This document shows, piece by piece, positions 45,853-52,836 of a DNA stretch of 64,000 nucleotides; positions within the stretch are counted from its first letter, which is position 1, and the number at the start of each line of letters is the position of its first letter. The notes beneath the pieces are model-generated. The model did no database searches and had not been told where the DNA came from. It saw nothing but the letters and a program-made list of their open reading frames with translations. The DNA is taken from contig CAVYFA010000013.1 of assembly GCA_963767715.1 (NCBI GenBank), positions 124,001 to 188,000 on the forward strand, given 5' to 3'. Source of the stretch: CAVSXS01 sp963767715. Its GTDB lineage: Bacteria; Chloroflexota; Ktedonobacteria; Ktedonobacterales; Ktedonobacteraceae. A program made the translations under genes and the position numbers.

Positions 45853-46288
45853 GCATTTTCTCTCTTGCTAACGTATCATCCGCTGCTTGCAGCATGCGTT
45901 CGAGGATGCGATGCAGCTCGTCCCGTTCGTACCCATCCAGTGGAGCAAGCAGATGCCCCAGCAGTTCGCGCCGCTGCTGCTGCCACGCCTCCACCTTCGC
46001 GCGTCCCTCCTGCGTGAGGCTGACGCGCACCATGCGCTCGTCATCGATCTGGCGCTCGCGAATCACCAGTTCCGCTTTCTCCAACCGTTTGCAGGCCGTC
46101 GTCGCCGAACTGCCCGTGATGCCCAGCGCATCCGCCAGCTCGCCAATGCTCTGCGCCCCATAGCGATACAGCCTGAGCAGCAGCCAGTACTGCTCCTGCG
46201 TAATCTCCGCCCGCTTGACGGGGTGCGAGGCGCGCCGGATCAGGTGATACAGGCCGAGCAAATCGTCAATCAGTCGCTCCGTCTCCAT
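45836..46288 (-). CDS. MarR-family transcriptional regulator
   Basis: A 150-residue winged-helix regulator: ITQEQYWLLLRLYRYGAQSIGELADALGIT with the recognition helix SSATTACKRLEKAELV and the wing RQIDDERMVRVSLTQEGR. GGAAGGAGAGTAG precedes the ATG. The gene leads the operon with the DrrAB-like exporter, and its promoter is overlapped by a palindrome, so it most likely represses its own operon until a drug-like ligand binds. Confidence 0.9.
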   Translation of the reverse strand: METERLIDDLLGLYHLIRRASHPVKRAEITQEQYWLLLRLYRYGAQSIGELADALGITGSSATTACKRLEKAELVIRERQIDDERMVRVSLTQEGRAKVEAWQQQRRELLGHLLAPLDGYERDELHRILERMLQAADDTLAREKMHAEHH

Positions 46289-46322
46289 CTACTCTCCTTC
46301 CTGAAGGTGATAATAGTATCTT

Positions 46323-46360
46323 CAATATCAATTATATTGACTGTCAAGGTAATTGTCAAG
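46323..46360 (-). promoter_or_regulatory. Consensus promoter and MarR operator
   Basis: Read on the minus strand: TTGACA (46360-46355), 17 bases, TATAAT (46337-46332), a full consensus sigma-A promoter. A perfect inverted repeat TCAATAT-5-ATATTGA (46323-46329 and 46335-46341) covers the -10 box, and a second small one (TTGACAGTCAA type) lies in the spacer. This is the expected design for self-repression by the MarR protein encoded 35 bases downstream. Confidence 0.85.
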
Positions 46361-46893
46361 ATGAGCAATATGCTCCCTTATATTTGTAGAGAAGGCCTGC
46401 CGCGTGAGTGGACTTGAGCAGCGTCCTGATTGTCATGCTGAGCGCAGCGAAGCATCTCGCCAGACCGCCGAGCGAGACCCTTCACTGCGCTCAGGGTGAC
46501 AGCCCGTATCTACAAATGTCTGGCAAATTGAAATAAGGTGATGGATAACTATTCTGGTCCCCAGGCGACTGGTAAAAGTTGACCATAGGATACAGCTTTT
46601 ACAGACTGCCTGGCATCTCTTTCAGGGACTCCTGGAAGGTGCTGCAGATTGCGTCATGGTTCTACTTTAGCTAGTACACGGAGGCGGAAATCCGCCCATA
46701 GTTGTAGCACAAAAGTTCTCAGGTGTCGCGTATTTACAATATGTTGCGCTGCTCGCGTGCTATAATTATTCCTATCTAGGACTTGCAGTTCTTCGTCTGG
46801 ACTCATGCTCCTCTTTTACTTAGATGAGGTTCCTTTCGCAGCCTCTAAGCCCTCCCCTGAGTAGTTGCATTTGAAGAAACTATTGGAGAAAAC
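46361..46893. other. Long intergenic region between marR and the SRPBCC gene
   Basis: About 530 bases with no credible gene. It holds the hairpin element at 46431-46501, itself flanked by an outer ATTTGTAGA/TCTACAAAT pair near 46380 and 46510, and an extended -10 (TGCTATAAT, 46758-46766) about 130 bases before the SRPBCC gene. In 46520-46740 I see nothing. Confidence 0.6.
46431..46501. repeat. Imperfect 29-bp inverted repeat
   Basis: Arms 46431-46459 and 46473-46501 pair in about 24 of 29 positions (TGTCATGCTGAGCGCAGCG against CGCTCAGGGTGACA). Same family as the element at 36347-36414, although less perfect. Confidence 0.75.
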
Positions 46894-47322
46894 ATGAAAG
46901 GCACACTGATCGCTAAGGCACACATTACTATCAGTGCCCCCATTGCCAAAGTATGGGATGCGCTCGTGAATCCAGAAATGATCAAGCAATACATGTTCGG
47001 GACGAACGCGGTCTCGGATTGGAAAGAAGGGAGTCCGATCGTTTGGAAAGGAGAGTGGGAAGGAAAGCCATATGAGGACAAGGGCGTGATTTTGACACTA
47101 AAGCCGGAGCGTGTTCTTCAATACAGCCATTTTAGCCCTCTTTCGGGCCATTCAGACGTGCCAGAACACTACCATACCGTCACGATTGAGTTGTCCCTTA
47201 AGGGGACAGGCACGCTTCTCATGCTCTCTCAAGACAATAACTTGACCGAAGAGGATCGTGAGCATTCAGAAAAGAATTGGGGAATGATGCTCACAGGCCT
47301 CAAGAAGTTTTTGGAAAAATAA
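46894..47322 (+). CDS. SRPBCC (AHSA1-like) protein
   Basis: A 142-residue START-like fold protein: the opening AHITISAPIAKVWDALVNPEMI and FGTNAVSDWKEGSPIVWKGEW are typical of the activator of Hsp90 ATPase homologue 1-like branch. The fold has a deep ligand pocket; the ligand is unknown. GGAGAAAAC precedes the ATG. Base composition is lower in GC than the surrounding genes. Confidence 0.85.
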   Translation: MKGTLIAKAHITISAPIAKVWDALVNPEMIKQYMFGTNAVSDWKEGSPIVWKGEWEGKPYEDKGVILTLKPERVLQYSHFSPLSGHSDVPEHYHTVTIELSLKGTGTLLMLSQDNNLTEEDREHSEKNWGMMLTGLKKFLEK

Positions 47323-47334
47323 AAGTGTGGTGCG

Positions 47335-47350
47335 CGAGGTGCACACCTCG
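47335..47350 (+). terminator. Hairpin after the SRPBCC gene
   Basis: CGAGGTG, CA, CACCTCG: a perfect palindrome 12 bases after the stop. No T run follows, so termination is only possible, not shown. Confidence 0.35.
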
Positions 47351-47453
47351 AGGCTATGTAATTTGTTCCTTGAAGTCATTGGCATCGGCCCGTAATCCTA
47401 GGGTGACGTATGACTTAAAATCACCCAATGACTCTCCATCCAGCAGAACGCTT

Positions 47454-48835
47454 TCATAGTTCTTTTAGGTGAGCGGCAGGGAAATAAGCTGCCCAATCGT
47501 TCGTGTTGCGTTTTGCGTCCTGTTCGGGCCTGCGCAGCCATAGCGAGACATGCGCCGGCTGCATCGTCTCCTGGACCACTCCTACCAACTGCTCACTCAG
47601 TTGTGCCAGGTCAGTCTCCTTCAGCAGGGTTGCGCTGAAAGCCGCCAGCGTCCGGGCCGCATCATACTTGCTGCGGTAGAAACGTCGATCGATAAAGGCC
47701 TGGATGCGGTGCCGCAGAGGTTGAAACAGCACCCTGATCCCCAGTGTCGAGCAGATAATAGCCACATCTGACGCCTGGCCGTTGAACCCGGTTAAGAGGA
47801 ATCCGTTTAAGAGGAATTGCAGCACGATAATGCTGCCGGTGAAGACTAGCGCAAGTGTACCTGTCAGGATACTGTAGACCAGCGCTCGATTAATCAGGAC
47901 ATCGATATCCCATAAGCGGGAATGCAGTATGGCGATGCCTACGGAGAGCGGAATAGGGAGCAAGACGAGGGGATAGGCAGTATTGCTGAAAAGCTCATAA
48001 AGCGAGCCACGCTGTCTGAACAAAAGCAGGTGAGATAACTCGAGTCCAAGTACTCCTACAATGGATAGCGTGCCACCGAATACAACCCACTTCGTCTGCC
48101 GGCGCTGTACTGTATTGGATATACGCCGGTAGCGGTATATCTGGGCAAAAAGAAGACTGCCCAGAAAGCCCAACACCACTGCCGACTCGAGCAAAGGAGG
48201 CCAGTTGTCCGTATTGAGGAGCGAGCCCGGGAAGAAGATACTCGGTGCCAGCCATGCGATTGCCAGGACAATGAGCCAGCGTGTCCAACGTGGTATGAAC
48301 CGTCCATCGGGAAAAAGGCAAAGGAAGAGGCCAAGCGATATCAATACGAGCAGGCCCACGAATTGACAGGCAGGCTCCAGGCCGGATGGACCACTGCGAG
48401 TGCATATGCTGGTCCACCCTGGTTACCAGGATAATACATCACGAGGAAAAGCGCGACGAATAGTGCCATCCAATCGTCGGACCTGCGCAAGAAAATCAGC
48501 AGGCCAACTATGATCCACACCAGCGCCATAACAATATAAAGAGCAACGGTGTAGGCTGCATAGCCTCGGAGGGATATTCCCATCTCATGCAGCGCATGCA
48601 TACCTGCTGGACTGAGCGCTCCATTGAGGTAGCAGGCGGTATTGCCAATACAGGCAATCTGTAGTTGACTATAGTAGATAGGGAGGCCGGCGACGAAGAT
48701 GCTCAGGGTAAGGACGACCAGTATCACCCAGACAGACCTGGAGAGCAGGAGCCAGGCGCCTTTCAAGTGCGTGTCTACTTCCCCCGGTAACTGAGGATCC
48801 ACTCCAGTCTGCATTGAGGCATGTGGAAGACCCAT
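47454..48835 (-). pseudogene. Multi-helix membrane sensor-like protein, one-base frameshift
   Basis: Two readings together give about 460 residues. The first starts at ATG 48835 (AAGGAG upstream), with helices at VWVILVVLTLSIFVAGL, LYIVMALVWIIVGLLIFL and WMALFVALFLVMYY. The second (48359 to 47454) continues VGLLVLISLGLFLCLFPDGR with about five more helices, then a soluble end with FIDRRFYRSKYDAARTLAAF and MQPAHVSLWLR. That end is common in sensor proteins of this phylum that lead into GAF or kinase parts; here no kinase domain follows. The join needs one base added near 48364 (a missing C, reading VQFVGLL). Confidence 0.7.
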
Positions 48836-49106
48836 GTGTATACTCCTTACGGTTCTGTTCAAGCCACACACCAGGAACAGCAACCAGCAGCAATCAAACA
48901 ACCAACCAACCTACCTACGAAGTACACATTTCTTCCATATACTTTGAGAAGTTCTTTCTGCTCCATCATACCATATACCCGTTTGGAAAGCGTTACGAAA
49001 AGCGTTACAAAGTTGTGATAAAATCATGCATGCATATTGCTCAACGTTGTCTATGACGGGCAGGAGATGCCTGTTCTAAGTCTTAACACAGAAAGAGTGA
49101 ACTCTC

Positions 49107-49544
49107 ATGACAGCAAAGGACAATTCTACTCTCGTTCAGAGTATCTATGACGCGATCAACAGCCACCAGTCAGACCCCGCGTGGTTCGATAAAGCTTCCG
49201 CCTCTATTGCAGAGGATTTCGAAGGAATCAACCCTCGCGGCCTTGTCCGCCAAGGCGTAGAAGGTTTCGATAATCACATAGGAAATTGGGTTAGGGCTTT
49301 CCCAGGATTACAGGTGCAGGTTACCGATATTTTCTCAACCAGGGATCATACATGCGCTGAATTTATCGGACGTGGTGTCCATGCCGGTGCGTTGCAAAGC
49401 CCGATTGGAGATATGGAGCCAACAGGTAAGCAGGTCGAGCTGCGTTTCTGTGAGGTATACCGCTTCAAGAGAGGGAAGATTGCCAGCATCCATACTTATT
49501 ACGACATGCAGGAACTGCTGCGCCAGTTGGGTGTGAGTAAATAA
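49107..49544 (+). CDS. SnoaL-like / NTF2-fold ester cyclase-type protein
   Basis: A 145-residue cone-fold protein. Its pattern (AINSHQSDPAWFDKASASIAEDFEG, GVEGFDNHIGNWVRAFPGLQV, then GRGVHAG and RFCEVYRFKRGKIASIHTYYD) fits SnoaL-like polyketide cyclase relatives. Candidate acid-base residues are a His and Asp pair in the pocket (HTYYD). The reaction cannot be told without context, and no polyketide genes are near. Confidence 0.82.
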   Translation: MTAKDNSTLVQSIYDAINSHQSDPAWFDKASASIAEDFEGINPRGLVRQGVEGFDNHIGNWVRAFPGLQVQVTDIFSTRDHTCAEFIGRGVHAGALQSPIGDMEPTGKQVELRFCEVYRFKRGKIASIHTYYDMQELLRQLGVSK

Positions 49545-49750
49545 ATACGATGAGAGCGTTGTTCTTTGTGCAGGTTGCACTAATATTTCGGTCTCTTTTT
49601 GAGCGAATTGTCTCTTGTCCCGCATCACCCGAAAGAGTAAAGTACACGGAAAGGACGGCATGATCCGTCTATTCTATAGGGACAAATATTTTTATATACG
49701 TTGCCTGAATAAAAAATAATATACTGGCAATGAAGCGCAGGAGGACGCCG

Positions 49751-51289
49751 ATGACGATGTCCGACGTGAAACCATTGGCTATTGAGGATCAACGCATTCC
49801 GGCTGCTGAAACAGCAAAAACAGAGCAGAATCTCTTTCTCAACACTACCACCGACTCACCCACTCAACTAGACTCACTCACTACCCAGGCATCACCAACT
49901 CCCTACCGTCGCTATCATATCGAGACTGAAACGGTGCCCGATATAGCGCCTCATCCTTCGCGCTTTCGCGTGAGGGTGAAGAAGCATCGCCTGATCGGCA
50001 TGGTGCTCAAGGAGATCGTAGCCTTAAAAGGGGATCTTCCGGTGGCCATGAGCCGCCCCTGCGTGTATGGCGTCTTTTCCAGGCCGGTTGGCGGCCTGGC
50101 GCCGCGTGAAGAACTGTGCGTGGGCTGCCTGCGCTGCACCGTCCAGTATCCGGGCGTGGTGCAGATTGTCCCGAACCCGGCGCGGCAGCGCCTGGGCGAT
50201 TCCTCTATGAAACCTGAATATATCGATACCATCCTGTACGAGGCGCGCACGGGACGCGTGCCGGTGCGTGGAGCGGGATACCGGGGAAGCTTTGGCGGCG
50301 CAGGTTGGGATGGCCTGTGGACAGATATGTCGGAGATCGTGCGCCCGACGCGCGACGGCATTCACGGGCGCGAATTCATCTCGACCGTCGTCGAAATTGG
50401 TGAAAAACCGGCCTACCTGCGCTTCGATGAGCGCGGCGAGCTGGCCGGCCCTCTGCCGGCAACCATCATGACGCAGATGCCATTCCTGTTCGACATGCCG
50501 GTCAACCCCGGCAGGTCAGACCCACTCGCCTCGATTCTCGCCGAGGCCGCGCGGCAGGTTGAAACGCTGGCTATGCTGCCTATCGCATCGGCCATCGAGC
50601 TTACCCCGCCGGGCCAGCATAGCGAACGAATCGAGCATATCGTGCCGGTCATTACGCCTGAAACATGGCACCTGCTCGACTCTCTATCCTGGCAGCCGGG
50701 CATGCTCGTGCTGGATGGCTGGGATAATGAGCGCTTCGAGATCCTGCGGCAGCGCTTCCCCGGCACGATTGTGTGCGTGCGCGTGCAGATGGACACAAAC
50801 ATCCTGGAACTGGTGCAGCAGGGCGTGCGCGTGTTTCACCTCACCGCCAATTTCCACGGCTTCGTCGGCGAGCAGTTCGTCATGGATTTGATCCTGCGGG
50901 CGCATAAAGAGCTCGTAGAGGCGGGCGTGCGCGAGCAGGTCACGCTCATCGGCGGGGGCGGAATGATCCTGGCCGAGCACGTGCCGAAGGCCATCATCTG
51001 CGGGCTGGATGTCGTGACCCTGGATGTGGCGCTCGCGGTGGCCCTGCAGGCGCGCTTCAACGGCGACTGTCTCGACCGCGAAACGGCAGCCCTATCCTTC
51101 CCGCGTATGAAGCCCGATTGGGGCGTACGGCGCCTGAAGAACCTGGCGGCCTCCTGGCGCGACCAACTGCTGGAAATTCTGGGCGCCATGGGCCTGAGAG
51201 AAGTGCGGCGCCTGCGCGGCGAACTCGGACGCTGCATGTTCCAGGAAGACCTTGAACAGGAAGCCTTCGGCGAAATAATGGATCGGTAA
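49751..51289 (+). CDS. Glutamate synthase-associated protein, Cys-motif plus barrel-like domain
   Basis: About 512 residues. Residues from about 115 carry ELCVGCLRCTVQYPG, a C-x2-C-x2-C cluster that may hold iron-sulphur or zinc. The middle part is alpha/beta (SDMSEIVRPTRDGIHGREFI), and the C-terminal third has GGGGMILAEHVPKAIICGLDVV, like the phosphate-binding end of FMN barrels. It is the first gene of the glutamate synthase-like cluster. Start ATG 49751 has AGGAGG seven bases before; ATG 49730 is less likely. Named from context; it is not a known GltB or GltD subunit. Confidence 0.65.
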   Translation: MTMSDVKPLAIEDQRIPAAETAKTEQNLFLNTTTDSPTQLDSLTTQASPTPYRRYHIETETVPDIAPHPSRFRVRVKKHRLIGMVLKEIVALKGDLPVAMSRPCVYGVFSRPVGGLAPREELCVGCLRCTVQYPGVVQIVPNPARQRLGDSSMKPEYIDTILYEARTGRVPVRGAGYRGSFGGAGWDGLWTDMSEIVRPTRDGIHGREFISTVVEIGEKPAYLRFDERGELAGPLPATIMTQMPFLFDMPVNPGRSDPLASILAEAARQVETLAMLPIASAIELTPPGQHSERIEHIVPVITPETWHLLDSLSWQPGMLVLDGWDNERFEILRQRFPGTIVCVRVQMDTNILELVQQGVRVFHLTANFHGFVGEQFVMDLILRAHKELVEAGVREQVTLIGGGGMILAEHVPKAIICGLDVVTLDVALAVALQARFNGDCLDRETAALSFPRMKPDWGVRRLKNLAASWRDQLLEILGAMGLREVRRLRGELGRCMFQEDLEQEAFGEIMDR

Positions 51290-51323
51290 TGTAGGAGCGT
51301 ATGAATTGTTCGTAAGCTATCAA

Positions 51324-51449
51324 CCTGTAGGGGCGGGAGTGGAGCGGAGGAGTGGCGGGGGCGCTTGCGCCGCCCTCGTCCTTGTGCTCGATCTCCCAGG
51401 GCGGCGCAAGCGCCCCCGCCACTCCCCGCTCCACTCCCGCCCCTACAGG
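51324..51449. repeat. Long inverted repeat, about 52-bp arms
   Basis: Arms at about 51324-51376 and 51398-51449 are reverse complements apart from one small difference (GGAGGAG against GGGGAG); the outer ends read CCTGTAGGGGCGGGAG and its complement. The inner part GGGGGCGCTTGCGCCGCCCT recurs at 54271-54288 inside the glutaminase gene of the same cluster. It lies in the 224 bases before the FMN-domain gene. Confidence 0.88.
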
Positions 51450-51513
51450 CAGGTGTCCCGATAGAAGCTATAGACTGTAGAGCGATATGCAATGAAAGTA
51501 CACGGCGCAACAG

Positions 51514-52836
51514 TTGAAGAACGCATCATTGAAAAGCACCAGGACGGCGCTGCATCACGGCTTTCACGTGTGGCCCGGCCTGGAATTTGACCGGCCTCCG
51601 GCGCTGGGAGATGCGCGCTGGACGGCTGACCTGATCCTATCGACCTGGACGCAGGCCGAGACGGGCGAGCCGCCGCAGAACGGCCTGGAATACCGCGTGG
51701 GCAGCTCCGGCGGCGGCTTCGACGCGCTGGAATTCAAGTTCCTGCCCGCGGAGCAGTGGATTCCTGCCCGGGAACCCGTCGATACCTCGATCCCTTTGAA
51801 CCGCAGGCCCTATGATCGAAAGATCGAGATCCCGGTTCCCTGGTATGGCGGCGGCATGTCGTTTGGCTCCGTCGGCGAGCAGATCATGCTGGCACGCGCG
51901 AAAGTGGCCGGGCAATGGGGAACGTACACCTCTACCGGCGAGGGCGGCTACCCCGAATCGCTGGCCCCCTATGCGGAACACGTGATTACCCAGGTCGCGA
52001 CGGGCATGTTCGGCGTACGTGAAGAAACAATTTTGCGCGCTCCCATCATCGAGTTCAAGTACGCGCAGGGCGCTAAGCCCGGGCTGGGCGGGCACCTGCT
52101 GGGCGACAAGGCCACCACCACGGTGGCGAAGATGCGCGAGAGCGTGCCCTGGGTGAGCCTGTTCTCGCCCTTCCCCTTCCACAGCGTCTATTCGGTCGAG
52201 GATCACAAGAAGCACATCGACTGGATGAAGACCGTCAACCCCGGCGCGCTGATGGCCGTCAAGGTTTCGACGCCGGTTGATGTCGATATGGTGGCGATGG
52301 GCAGCTACTACGCGGGGGCGCATATCATCCAGATCGACGGCGGCTATGGCGGCACGGGCGCGGCCCCCGAAATCGCCAAGAAGAACATCGCCATGCCGGT
52401 CGAACTGGCCATCCCCAGGGTGCATCGCTTCCTGCTGGCCGAGGGTATACGCGACGAGGTTGTGCTGATGGCGAGCGGCGGCATCCGCACGGCCGACGAC
52501 ATCGCCAAAGCTATAGCCCTGGGCGCGGATGGCTGCATTCTGGGCACAGCTGAACTCGTCGCGCTCGGCTGTACGCGCTGCAGCAACTGCGAGCGCGGCC
52601 GCGGCTGCCCGTTCGGCCTGACTACCACCGATCCGCAGCTCTCGCAACTGGTCGATCCCGATTGGGGGGCCGAACGCCTGAGCCGCTTCTATAGCTCCCT
52701 GCAACAGGCAACTGCAAACCATCCTGCGCCGTCTGGGTCTGCACAGCGTACGCGAACTGCGCGGCCGCATAGATGTGATGCGATACCACCGGGGGGAGGG
52801 TCAACATGGATCGTGAGCAATTCATCGATGCCTTGA
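51514..52836 (+). CDS. Glutamate synthase FMN-binding (GltB central) domain protein
   Basis: About 440 residues as read. It carries the glutamate synthase FMN barrel: PWYGGGMSFGSVGEQIM, STGEGGYPESL, QGAKPGLGGHLLGDK, DGGYGGTGAAP, and LMASGGIRTADDIAKAIALGADG, ending with the 3Fe-4S-like Cys cluster GCTRCSNCERGRGCPFG. It would use ammonia and 2-oxoglutarate to make glutamate. Both ends look shifted. After SLQQ at about 52708 one extra base hides the natural end (QLQTILRRLGLHSVRELRGR, stop at 52816). Upstream, ATG 51492 opens another frame (MKVHGATVEERIIEKHQ) that may be the true start. Confidence 0.83.
   Translation: MKNASLKSTRTALHHGFHVWPGLEFDRPPALGDARWTADLILSTWTQAETGEPPQNGLEYRVGSSGGGFDALEFKFLPAEQWIPAREPVDTSIPLNRRPYDRKIEIPVPWYGGGMSFGSVGEQIMLARAKVAGQWGTYTSTGEGGYPESLAPYAEHVITQVATGMFGVREETILRAPIIEFKYAQGAKPGLGGHLLGDKATTTVAKMRESVPWVSLFSPFPFHSVYSVEDHKKHIDWMKTVNPGALMAVKVSTPVDVDMVAMGSYYAGAHIIQIDGGYGGTGAAPEIAKKNIAMPVELAIPRVHRFLLAEGIRDEVVLMASGGIRTADDIAKAIALGADGCILGTAELVALGCTRCSNCERGRGCPFGLTTTDPQLSQLVDPDWGAERLSRFYSSLQQATANHPAPSGSAQRTRTARPHRCDAIPPGGGSTWIVSNSSMP

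Noticed and set aside
45133..46017. A 294-residue open frame opposite the ABC ATPase
   Set aside because: The minus strand has Walker A, signature and Walker B motifs; this frame is its shadow.
49690..49730. Promoter with TTGCCT and TATACT before the glutamate synthase-like cluster
   Set aside because: The spacing between the boxes is about 14 bases, too short for a usual sigma-A promoter.
51637..52770. A 377-residue open frame opposite the FMN-domain gene
   Set aside because: The opposite strand carries unmistakable glutamate synthase motifs; this frame has none.
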